The notes below the pieces were generated by a model. That model saw only the letters and a program-made list of their open reading frames with translations, had not been told where the DNA came from and did no database searches. From the NCBI GenBank assembly GCA_017984035.1, contig JAGOAF010000052.1:1-6850 (forward strand): a stretch of 6,850 nt of DNA. The letters run 5' to 3'. Both the position numbers and the translations under genes were made by a program. Positions 1 to 5,762 of the stretch are shown piece after piece. Positions within the stretch are counted from its first letter, which is position 1, and each line of letters starts with the position of its first letter. Origin of the DNA: Flavobacterium sp. Lineage in GTDB: Bacteria > Bacteroidota > Bacteroidia > Flavobacteriales > Flavobacteriaceae.

Positions 1-1346
1 TCAACAAATCCTTTTTGTCTTGCAATTTCATTCACATCAGTTACCGTGTCATCTGTACTTACAGATTTAGCATAGTAAAAAGATTTAACTCCCCATAAAA
101 GGTTCAATTGCGTTAAGATTCTTTTGTTAGATGTAAAAACTAAAATATGTGCTGACGGTCTCCATGATGAAATTTGGAAAGCAGTATACCCACTATTTGT
201 TAAAGTACAAATTGCTTTCGCTTTGATTACGTTAGCCATTTGCGCTGCATGTTGACAGATTGTTTTAGTAATAAAACGATTCGTTCTAACTTGTGGTGTA
301 TTTTGAGGTACTTTGATTAGCGGAGAATCTTCTACCGCTTCAATGATTTGTGTCATTTTTTGGATAACTTGAACAGGATAATTTCCTGCTGCTGTTTCTC
401 CAGAAAGCATTACGGCATCAGCACCATCCATAACCGAGTTGGCTACGTCATTAACCTCTGCACGAGTAGGAGTTAAACTAGTAATCATCGTTTCCATCAT
501 CTGCGTTGCCACAATTACTGGAATACGAGCCGTTTTAGCTCTAACAATTAATTCTTTTTGTACTAATGGTACTTCATGAGCCGGAAGTTCCACTCCTAAA
601 TCACCACGAGCTACCATTAAAGCATCACAATAAGCTACAATTTTGTCCATGTTCTCTAATGCTTCTGGCATTTCGATTTTGGCAATAATTGGAATTTTAA
701 ATTCAGAGTGCTCAGCGATTAATTCTTGAAGGTCTTGCAAATCTCTTGGTGTTTTCACAAATGAAAGGGCAATCCAATCTACTTGTTGACCAATAGCAAA
801 AATCGCATCGGCAATATCTTTTTCAGTCAATGCAGGAAGTGAAATTTTAGTATTTGGAAGGTTAACTCCTTTTTTAGATTTCAATTCGCCACCTTGAATT
901 ACTTTAGCAACAACTTCTGTTTTCTTGTCAGTTGAAACAATTTCGAAAATCAATTTTCCGTCATCTAACAAAATTCTTTCTCCTGGATTTACATCGTTTG
1001 GAAAGTTTTGGTATTTCATGAAAACTCTTTCTTTGGTACCAATGATATCTTCAGCAGTTGTGAACGTAATTAAATCTCCATCGTTAACTACTACACCTTC
1101 TTCCATAACTCCTACACGAAGTTTAGGACCTTGTAAGTCGGCTAAAATACCAGTAGTATAACCATATTCTTCATTGATGCTGCGAATAGTACTTATACGC
1201 TCTTTAACATCATTATAATCAGCATGCGAAAAATTTATTCTAAATACATTAACTCCTGCCTCAATCATGTCTTTGATGATTTCTCTTGTACTACATGCAG
1301 GTCCAAGTGTGGCTACAATTTTTGTTTTTTTGTTTGTTTTAAGCAT
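1..1346 (-). CDS. pyk: Pyruvate kinase, C-terminal end cut by the window edge
   Basis: Cytoplasmic enzyme of lower glycolysis that transfers phosphate from phosphoenolpyruvate to ADP, giving pyruvate and ATP. The window holds 448 codons without a stop; the family is usually about 470-480 residues, so only some 30 are missing. Visible in order: the N-terminal TLGPA motif and the RINFSH segment with the substrate-binding Arg36, Asn38 and Ser40; a B-domain roughly at 75-170; the signature IIAKIEMPEAL with the key Lys223 and the metal ligand Glu225; MVARGDLGVE with Asp249; ATQMMETM with Thr281; MLSGETAAG at 313-321; then the C-terminal domain. The segment ADLQGPKLR (69-77) has Leu, Gln and Lys where potassium-dependent enzymes have Thr, Lys and Glu, which predicts a potassium-independent enzyme. 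The ATG at 1346 gives the family-typical start (KTKIVATLGPA). It lies 5 bp after the stop of the upstream gene, so the two are probably cotranscribed. Identity is very secure. Confidence 0.97.
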   Translation of the reverse strand, partial: MLKTNKKTKIVATLGPACSTREIIKDMIEAGVNVFRINFSHADYNDVKERISTIRSINEEYGYTTGILADLQGPKLRVGVMEEGVVVNDGDLITFTTAEDIIGTKERVFMKYQNFPNDVNPGERILLDDGKLIFEIVSTDKKTEVVAKVIQGGELKSKKGVNLPNTKISLPALTEKDIADAIFAIGQQVDWIALSFVKTPRDLQDLQELIAEHSEFKIPIIAKIEMPEALENMDKIVAYCDALMVARGDLGVELPAHEVPLVQKELIVRAKTARIPVIVATQMMETMITSLTPTRAEVNDVANSVMDGADAVMLSGETAAGNYPVQVIQKMTQIIEAVEDSPLIKVPQNTPQVRTNRFITKTICQHAAQMANVIKAKAICTLTNSGYTAFQISSWRPSAHILVFTSNKRILTQLNLLWGVKSFYYAKSVSTDDTVTDVNEIARQKGFV

Positions 1347-1351
1347 TTCTA

Positions 1352-1837
1352 TTAAAAAATTAAATTGTTTTTAGATTTTATATTTTCAGTCTCTACTACA
1401 TAAACAGTTGAAAGACTTTTTATTGTTTTTAGTTTTTTTACGATAGCTGCTATTTCAAGATCATCGTCACTTTCAATTTTTAAAAAATAATCCACTTTTT
1501 TCAGTTCGGGAAGTAAAAACACTTTTGTGGCAACTTCCTGACTACTATTTGAAAATAAATCTTGGTTTATTTTTTCTTTTTGTCCAATAACTTCATTCTT
1601 GTTTTGAATTAAATTCCAAGAAATAAAATTATCTTCGTCATCGAAGTAAAATCTCGAAAATTGAGTTTCCCCTTCTTTGATACTAATGAGAATTTCTTCT
1701 TTGCTTTTACTTAAATTAATTGGAAGGTGTTGATTGATAAAATAGGCCAATCGGTAATCTTCCAATGTAGTATGAATAGCAATTAAATGATAATCTATTT
1801 CGTCGAATTCGTCAAGATCTAATTTATGTATTGCCAT
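1352..1837 (-). CDS. IPExxxVDY family protein, function unknown
   Basis: Small protein of 161 residues with no signal peptide or membrane segment, so probably cytoplasmic. I recognise it from its motif LPELKKVDY (residues 109-117), which fits the IPExxxVDY pattern that names a family known, as far as I recall, from Bacteroidetes; here the first residue is Leu. The N-terminal third is acidic (LDLDEFDEIDYHLIAI) and continues into a stretch (about 22-40) resembling the usual DYRLAYFIN element. The C-terminal part alternates hydrophobic and charged residues and ends KNNLIF. No catalytic motif is visible and no function should be assigned. It sits between rnc and pyk, 113 bp after the rnc stop and 5 bp before pyk, an order I remember as common in flavobacteria. 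The ATG at 1837 is the only good start. Family call fairly secure; role unknown. Confidence 0.85.
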   Translation of the reverse strand: MAIHKLDLDEFDEIDYHLIAIHTTLEDYRLAYFINQHLPINLSKSKEEILISIKEGETQFSRFYFDDEDNFISWNLIQNKNEVIGQKEKINQDLFSNSSQEVATKVFLLPELKKVDYFLKIESDDDLEIAAIVKKLKTIKSLSTVYVVETENIKSKNNLIF

Positions 1838-1950
1838 TACATCGTAAAATGAGGTGTAAATATACTATTTCTAACGTAGTAAGAGACTTGAAAAGCTTGA
1901 TGTTTTTGTTAAATTATCAACGAAAACGTTATAGATTGTAGAAAATCGTA

Positions 1951-2691
1951 TTATTTTTTATCTATTTTTTCTTGAAATGCAAAATAAGCTCTTTGAGATG
2001 CTTTTTCTTCTGCTTTCTTTTTTGAAGTTGCTCGGGCTTTTGCAACTACTTTTTCGTCAATGCTTAATTTTACTCCAAAGAGTCTCTCGCCATCGATGCC
2101 ATTGTCTTCAAAAATGTCAAAATGAAATTGTTTTTTTTCTTTTTGACACCATTCAATTACTAAACTTTTGTAGCTAATGACTTTGCCTTCTAAGCGTGTT
2201 ATATCTACATAAGGCAGTATGACTCTTTTTTGAATGAATTTTTCACAAAATTCATAGCCTCTGTCTAAATAAATAGCACCAACTAAGGATTCAAAAATGT
2301 TGCCATGAATGTTATCGCCAAAATGCTGAACAGGTACTTTACTCTCAACAAACTGAACCAAATTTAGGTCTTTTCCTAATTCATTTAAATGTTCTCTGCT
2401 GACAATTTTGGAGCGCATTTTTGTTAAATAGCCTTCGTCTCCAGTTGGCGCTTTGTTAAAGAGATGTCCAGCAATTACTGCGCTTAACATTGCATCACCA
2501 AGAAATTCTAGACGTTCGTAATTAAGAGGGTTACCCACTTCGTCTAACCTATTTGAGGAACGATGTGTGAAAGCTTTTTTATAAAAATCAATATTTTTAG
2601 GTGCAAAACCAAGGATTTTTTCGATAGCACCAAAAAAAATCCCGTCTTCAAGAGAACGGGATTTCGAAAATATTTTTTTAATAATACGCAT
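1951..2691 (-). CDS. rnc: Ribonuclease III
   Basis: Double-strand-specific endoribonuclease that processes the rRNA precursor and structured mRNAs in the cytoplasm. The 246 residues are a little longer than the E. coli enzyme (226) because of an N-terminal extension of about 20 residues. The nuclease domain (about 25-160) has the signature ERLEFLGDA at 59-67, supplying Glu59, Glu62 and Asp66, then DEGYLTKMRS with Glu86, and NIFESLVGAIYLD at 131-143 with Glu134. At position 131 there is Asn where E. coli has Asp114. The double-stranded RNA-binding domain follows (about 173-240), with the C-terminal helix KKKAEEKAS at 224-232. The ATG at 2691 lies 9 bp after the fabF stop, so the two genes are probably one transcript. 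A terminator-like hairpin lies within codons 10-20 (separate entry). Other in-frame starts would cut into the conserved domain. Identity secure. Confidence 0.96.
   Translation of the reverse strand: MRIIKKIFSKSRSLEDGIFFGAIEKILGFAPKNIDFYKKAFTHRSSNRLDEVGNPLNYERLEFLGDAMLSAVIAGHLFNKAPTGDEGYLTKMRSKIVSREHLNELGKDLNLVQFVESKVPVQHFGDNIHGNIFESLVGAIYLDRGYEFCEKFIQKRVILPYVDITRLEGKVISYKSLVIEWCQKEKKQFHFDIFEDNGIDGERLFGVKLSIDEKVVAKARATSKKKAEEKASQRAYFAFQEKIDKK
2637..2664 (-). promoter_or_regulatory. Hairpin plus T-run inside the start of rnc (possible attenuator or RNase III site)
   Basis: On the rnc mRNA strand a perfect 9-bp inverted repeat (AAATCCCGT / ACGGGATTT, loop of 10) covers codons 10-18, and the last stem bases run into eight consecutive Ts. 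This is the shape of an intrinsic terminator, about 30-60 nt inside the reading frame. It could cut down transcription of rnc and the downstream genes when translation is poor, or form a target for RNase III itself. The codons involved encode an ordinary peptide (KSRSLEDGIFF), so the repeat may be a by-product of protein sequence. Stem and T-run are seen directly; function is inference. Confidence 0.4.
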
Positions 2692-2700
2692 AGTACTATT

Positions 2701-3954
2701 TTAGATATCTAATTTTTTAACCAATACACAAGCATTGTGTCCACCAAAACCAAAAGTATTACTCATCAATACTTTAACGTCTCTTTTCTGAGCTTTGTTA
2801 AAAGTGAAGTTTAATTTTGGATCGATGTTTTCATCGTCTGTGAAATGGTTAATAGTTGGAGGAATAATTCCGTATTTCAAAGAAAGAATAGACGAAATGG
2901 TTTCAATTGCTCCAGCAGCCCCTAAAAGGTGACCTGTCATCGATTTAGTTGAATTCAAATTCATCGTGTAAGCATGATCTCCAAAAACTTGCTCGATGGC
3001 TTTTGACTCGGCTAAATCTCCAAGTGGAGTTGAAGTTCCGTGCATGTTAACCCCGTCAACATCTGTTGGTTGTAATCCAGCATCTCTCAAACAGTTCAAC
3101 ATTACATTTCTAGCTCCTAATCCTTCAGGATGTGGTGCAGTAATATGATACGCATCGGCTGACATACCGCCTCCGCCAATTTCACAATATATTTTTGCGC
3201 CACGCGCTACAGCGTGTTCGTATTCTTCTAAGATTAATGCTCCAGCTCCTTCTCCAAGTACAAATCCATCACGGTCTTTGTCCATTGGTCTTGATGCCGT
3301 TTTTGGATCATCATTACGAGTAGAAAGGGCGTGCATCGCATTAAAACCTCCCATACCTGCAATGGTTACTGCCGCCTCAGAACCTCCTGTTACCATAACA
3401 TCAGCATGGCCTAATCGGATATAATTGAAAGCATCAATAATCGCATTGGTTGAGGATGCACAAGCCGAAACAGTTCCAAAGTTAGGTCCTCTCAAACCAT
3501 ATTTAATTGAAATGTGTCCACAAGCAATATCGCCAATCATTTTTGGAATGAAGAATGGATTGAATTTTGGAGTGCCGTCACCAGCAGCAAAATTCAACAC
3601 TTCAATTTGAAATGTTTCCAAACCACCAATACCTGATCCCCAAATTACACCTGCACGATCTTTATCTAATTTTTCCAGATCAAAATTAGCATCGTTCATA
3701 GCTTCTGTAGAAGAAACTACGGCATATTGCGCATAGCGGTCCATTTTTCTTGCCTCTTTCCTGTCGATAAATTCCTCAACATTGAAATTTTTCAATTCGC
3801 AAGCAAATTGAGTTTTGAATTTTGAAGCATCAAAATAAGTGATAGGTGCAGCACCACTAACACCGTTAATTAGTCCGTCCCAATATTCTTGAATGTTATT
3901 TCCAATAGGAGTAAGCGCTCCTAAACCTGTAACAACTACGCGACGTAATTCCAT
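2701..3954 (-). CDS. fabF: Beta-ketoacyl-ACP synthase II
   Basis: Condensing enzyme of type II fatty-acid synthesis: it decarboxylates malonyl-ACP and adds the two-carbon unit to a growing acyl-ACP in the cytoplasm. I place the start at the ATG at 3954, giving 417 residues beginning MELRRVVVTGLGALTP, which matches the family start. An in-frame ATG at 3981 would add nine residues (MLKDKNTEA) that look unlike the family. In the 417-residue numbering the catalytic Cys165 is in SACASSTN, His305 in NMHGTSTPLGD and His342 in SMTGHLLGAAG, with Lys337 just before; this Cys-His-His set is the KAS I/II type, offset by two from E. coli FabF. The glycine-rich C-terminal NTFGFGGHN is intact. Its substrate carrier is encoded just upstream (acpP), and rnc follows after 9 bp. 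KAS I (FabB) is a less likely alternative. Very secure as KAS. Confidence 0.97.
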   Translation of the reverse strand: MELRRVVVTGLGALTPIGNNIQEYWDGLINGVSGAAPITYFDASKFKTQFACELKNFNVEEFIDRKEARKMDRYAQYAVVSSTEAMNDANFDLEKLDKDRAGVIWGSGIGGLETFQIEVLNFAAGDGTPKFNPFFIPKMIGDIACGHISIKYGLRGPNFGTVSACASSTNAIIDAFNYIRLGHADVMVTGGSEAAVTIAGMGGFNAMHALSTRNDDPKTASRPMDKDRDGFVLGEGAGALILEEYEHAVARGAKIYCEIGGGGMSADAYHITAPHPEGLGARNVMLNCLRDAGLQPTDVDGVNMHGTSTPLGDLAESKAIEQVFGDHAYTMNLNSTKSMTGHLLGAAGAIETISSILSLKYGIIPPTINHFTDDENIDPKLNFTFNKAQKRDVKVLMSNTFGFGGHNACVLVKKLDI

Positions 3955-3986
3955 AGCTTCTGTATTTTTATCTTTTAACAAACAAA

Positions 3987-4032
3987 ACCCACGATTTCTT
4001 TTTTGTATTAGTATTACAAAAGAGCTGTGGGT
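3987..4032 (-). promoter_or_regulatory. Stem-loop in the fabF leader
   Basis: Outer arms ACCCAC (4032-4027 on the coding strand) and GTGGGT (3992-3987) pair perfectly. An inner perfect 7-bp stem (TTTTGTA / TACAAAA, loop of 7) is separated from the outer arms by unpaired or poorly paired stretches of five and eight bases. A T-rich run (TTTGTTTG) follows, so it can be read as a leader hairpin or a weak terminator, 33 bases before the chosen fabF ATG. Its 5' arm lies where the candidate promoter at 4038-4066 would begin RNA, so the transcript would start with a hairpin. Structure seen; role inferred. Confidence 0.45.
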
Positions 4033-4037
4033 GCTGA

Positions 4038-4066
4038 ATTATATATGTTTTTTGATTGAAAGTCAA
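4038..4066 (-). promoter_or_regulatory. Candidate fabF promoter of classical form (TTGACT-N17-TATAAT)
   Basis: The minus strand carries TTGACT at 4066-4061 and TATAAT at 4043-4038, separated by 17 bases, a near-perfect match to the E. coli sigma-70 consensus. Initiation would fall near 4031, about 77 bases before the fabF ATG. The main sigma factor of Bacteroidetes prefers TTG and TAnnTTTG, and the second element is absent here, so use of this site is uncertain. I found no TAnnTTTG copy elsewhere in the acpP-fabF gap. This would let fabF and downstream genes be expressed apart from acpP. Confidence 0.4.
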
Positions 4067-4069
4067 TCA
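4053..4069. promoter_or_regulatory. 17-bp palindrome, possible operator
   Basis: TGATTGA-N3-TCAATCA is a perfect palindrome with 7-base arms that covers the -35-like element of the candidate fabF promoter. A dimeric repressor bound here would block RNA polymerase. The TTGA-N3-TCAA core loosely resembles the site of the streptococcal fatty-acid repressor FabT, but that is a distant organism and no regulator gene is present in the window. An AT-rich palindrome can arise by chance. Symmetry is seen; operator role is inference. Confidence 0.35.
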
Positions 4070-4079
4070 CTAATTTAAA

Positions 4080-4125
4080 TTTATTAAAAATAATAACACC
4101 CGAGTACACTAATGTATCGGGTGTT
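4080..4125 (-). terminator. Terminator-like hairpin after acpP
   Basis: Starting 6 bases after the acpP stop, a perfect 9-bp stem (AACACCCGA / TCGGGTGTT, 4125-4117 with 4103-4095) is continued by a 4-bp inner stem past a single bulged base, with a 4-base loop. The downstream side is T-rich (ATTATTTTTAATAA), though not a pure T-run. It probably ends much of the acpP transcript and lets some through into fabF, matching the high need for acyl carrier protein relative to the synthase. Confidence 0.7.
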
Positions 4126-4131
4126 TAAGTA

Positions 4132-4368
4132 TTATTTTTTAGCTTCCTCGATGTAAGAGATTGCTTGACCTACAGTTGCAATGTTTTCTGCTTGATCGTC
4201 TGGAATTTGAATATCAAATTCTTTTTCGAATTCCATGATAAGCTCTACAGTGTCTAAGGAGTCAGCCCCTAAATCATTTGTGAAGCTAGCTTCTGTTACA
4301 ACTTCGTTTTCGTCAACACCTAATTTGTCTACGATAATCGCTTTTACTCTTGATGCAATGTCTGACAT
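4132..4368 (-). CDS. acpP: Acyl carrier protein
   Basis: Small acidic carrier that holds growing fatty-acyl chains as thioesters on a 4'-phosphopantetheine arm and passes them among the cytoplasmic type II fatty-acid synthesis enzymes, including the FabF encoded next to it. The 78 residues match the usual family length. The attachment site is Ser37 in [10 protein letters not shown], followed by the recognition helix rich in Glu and Asp ([21 protein letters not shown]), and the chain ends in the typical EEAKK tail. The ATG at 4368 gives the standard start [13 protein letters not shown] good Bacteroidetes-type promoter lies about 30-60 bases upstream, and a terminator-like hairpin directly follows the stop. 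It is transcribed away from purN, whose start is 175 bases off. Very secure. Confidence 0.98.
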   Translation of the reverse strand: MSDIASRVKAIIVDKLGVDENEVVTEASFTNDLGADSLDTVELIMEFEKEFDIQIPDDQAENIATVGQAISYIEEAKK

Positions 4369-4398
4369 AGTCTTTAATTTTAAAATTTAATTTGTTGG

Positions 4399-4427
4399 CA
4401 AAAATAAAAAACTTTATTTTAAAACAA
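4399..4427 (-). promoter_or_regulatory. Bacteroidetes-type promoter for acpP
   Basis: The minus strand has TTG (4427-4425), an 18-base spacer, then TATTTTTG (4406-4399), a full match to the TAnnTTTG -7 element used by the primary sigma factor of Bacteroidetes. RNA would begin near 4393, leaving a leader of roughly 25 bases before the acpP ATG. The DNA around it is very AT-rich, which raises the chance of accidental matches, but spacing and position suit a strongly expressed gene. Confidence 0.65.
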
Positions 4428-4543
4428 CTATTTAGTTAATAAATGTGCAAACGAAAATATAAAATTTATTTTAACAAAGCTTTACGATCGCTATTTTTTT
4501 CCGTTTTTTATGCCTTTTTTTGCATAATAAATTGTTTGTAAAC

Positions 4544-5110
4544 ATGAAAAAAATCGTACTATTTGCTTCTGGTTCGGGTACTAATGTAGAAAATATTATT
4601 CGTCATTTTAAAGCTACAAACACTGCTTCGGTAGCAATTGTATTTACAAATAAAGCGGATGCTCAGGTAATACAACGCGCCGAAAAATACCAAGTTCCTT
4701 CTCACGTTTTTACCAAAAACGATTTAGAAACAGGAAAAATACTACAAGAAATCAATCGTATTCAACCTGATTTAATTGTGTTAGCTGGATTTTTATTAAA
4801 ATTTCCAGAATCGATTGTAGCTGCGTATCCCGACAAAATAATTAATATTCATCCAGCATTATTGCCTAAATACGGAGGGAAAGGCATGTACGGAATGCAT
4901 GTACATCGCGCTGTAGTAGAAAATAAAGAATCCAAAACAGGTATTACCATTCATTATGTCAATGAAAATTATGATGAAGGGAATATCATTTTTCAAAAAG
5001 AGGTTACGGTTTTAATTAGTGATACTCCTGAAGTGGTAGCTGCTAAAATCCACGAATTGGAGCAAGCTCATTTCCCAGCAGTAATTGAAGAGTTGCTAAC
5101 TAAGAGATAG
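4544..5110 (+). CDS. purN: Phosphoribosylglycinamide formyltransferase
   Basis: Folate-dependent GAR transformylase, third step of de novo purine synthesis: it moves the formyl group of 10-formyltetrahydrofolate onto glycinamide ribonucleotide in the cytoplasm. I choose the ATG at 4544 (188 residues, MKKIVLFASGSGTN); an in-frame TTG at 4520 would add eight residues and has nothing to support it. The phosphate-binding loop is ASGSGTN (8-14). The catalytic trio is present: Asn101 and His103 in NIHPALLPKY, and Asp144 in NYDEGN. Between NIHPALLPKY and HVHRA the chain has GGKGMYGM where E. coli has a shorter PGL-type stretch, a loop variant I associate with Bacteroidetes. It is divergent from acpP; rnhA follows 66 bases downstream on the same strand and may be cotranscribed. 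A weak hairpin (TTATGC / GCATAA, 4508-4527) lies just before the start. Identity secure. Confidence 0.96.
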   Translation: MKKIVLFASGSGTNVENIIRHFKATNTASVAIVFTNKADAQVIQRAEKYQVPSHVFTKNDLETGKILQEINRIQPDLIVLAGFLLKFPESIVAAYPDKIINIHPALLPKYGGKGMYGMHVHRAVVENKESKTGITIHYVNENYDEGNIIFQKEVTVLISDTPEVVAAKIHELEQAHFPAVIEELLTKR

Positions 5111-5176
5111 TAGCATCTAAGCGTAATTCATCTGTACCCTTGAAAACTCTTAACCCTTAAATTCATAATCCAATCA

Positions 5177-5656
5177 ATGTCACACCAAGTACATATTTAT
5201 ACCGATGGCGCTGCCAAGGGGAATCCAGGTCCTGGAGGCTATGGTGTGGTGATGGAATGGGTGGGTAAACCGTATAAAAAAGAATTTTTCGAAGGATTTC
5301 GACATACAACGAACAACAGAATGGAATTGTTAGCCGTCATTGTGGGACTTGAAAAATTAAAAAATCCAAACACTAAAGTACTCGTGGTTTCCGATTCCAA
5401 ATATGTGGTAGACTCGGTAGAGAAAAAATGGGTTTTTGGTTGGGAGAAAAAAGGATTCGTTGGCAAAAAAAATCCCGACTTATGGAAACGATTTTTAATC
5501 ATCTACAAAAAACACCAAGTCGATTTTAAATGGATCAAAGGGCATAATAACCATCCACAAAACGAGCGATGCGATGAATTGGCCGTTATGGCTTCAGCTC
5601 AAAAACAACTTTCGGTGGATGAATTCTATGAAAAAGAAGACGCGAAGTTGTTGTAA
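5177..5656 (+). CDS. rnhA: Ribonuclease HI
   Basis: Cytoplasmic endonuclease that cuts the RNA strand of RNA-DNA hybrids, removing R-loops and primers. The 159 residues are close to the E. coli length (155). The fold begins with HIYTDGAAKGNPGPGGYG, and the catalytic carboxylates are Asp10, Glu50 (NNRMELLAV), Asp73 (SDSKYVVDS) and Asp133 (NERCDELA), with the flexible-loop His123 in IKGHNNHPQNE, so all five active-site residues are present. The basic handle region with Trp (KKWVFGWEKKG, about 83-93) is kept, as in E. coli-type enzymes. The ATG at 5177 gives the family start. It follows purN by 66 bases without a clear promoter or terminator between, which suggests cotranscription. The PfkB-family gene 106 bases downstream has its own promoter. 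Identity secure. Confidence 0.96.
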   Translation: MSHQVHIYTDGAAKGNPGPGGYGVVMEWVGKPYKKEFFEGFRHTTNNRMELLAVIVGLEKLKNPNTKVLVVSDSKYVVDSVEKKWVFGWEKKGFVGKKNPDLWKRFLIIYKKHQVDFKWIKGHNNHPQNERCDELAVMASAQKQLSVDEFYEKEDAKLL

Positions 5657-5707
5657 TACGCCGATTTTAAGAATGTAAAATTCTCTTCATTTTGCCACTT
5701 TGAACCT

Positions 5708-5738
5708 TTGCAACTCTAAAACTTATAAACTATCTTTG
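5708..5738 (+). promoter_or_regulatory. Bacteroidetes-type promoter for the PfkB-family kinase gene
   Basis: TTG at 5708-5710, a 20-base spacer and TATCTTTG at 5731-5738 match the Bacteroidetes pattern TTG-N19..21-TAnnTTTG. RNA would start near 5745, about 18 bases before the ATG at 5763. This decides the gene start: longer in-frame readings, for example from 5700, would begin upstream of the promoter and are not credible. Confidence 0.75.
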
Positions 5739-5762
5739 CCCCTTAATTTCGAAACTAAAATA

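Noticed and set aside
925..1161. 78-codon open frame on the plus strand opposite pyk
   Set aside because: It lies wholly antisense to well-conserved pyruvate kinase codons, its protein is Ser/Thr/Pro-rich with no recognisable domain, and no promoter precedes it.
1860..1870. TATATTTA on the minus strand before the IPExxxVDY gene, resembling a TAnnTTTG element
   Set aside because: The last base is wrong and no TTG lies at the right distance upstream, so it is not distinguishable from AT-rich background.
1912..1950. AACG-TTTT-CGTT stem after the rnc stop as a terminator
   Set aside because: A 4-bp stem without a following T-run is too weak to call.
3955..3981. Nine-codon N-terminal extension of fabF from an ATG at 3981
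   Set aside because: The extra residues MLKDKNTEA are unlike the family, and part of the sequence belongs to the T-rich tail of the leader hairpin. The ATG at 3954 gives the standard start.
4485..4543. Possible purN promoter (TATTTTTT at 4492) and the TTATGC/GCATAA hairpin at 4508-4527
   Set aside because: The -7-like element misses the final G, no TTG is found 18-21 bases upstream, and the stem is only 6 bp with a T-filled loop. purN must have a promoter here, but I cannot place it.
5239..5502. 87-codon open frame on the minus strand opposite rnhA, and a similar one at 5723-6049 opposite the kinase gene
   Set aside because: Both are shadows of real genes; their compositions (Phe/Ser/Thr-rich) are typical of antisense frames and no signals support expression.
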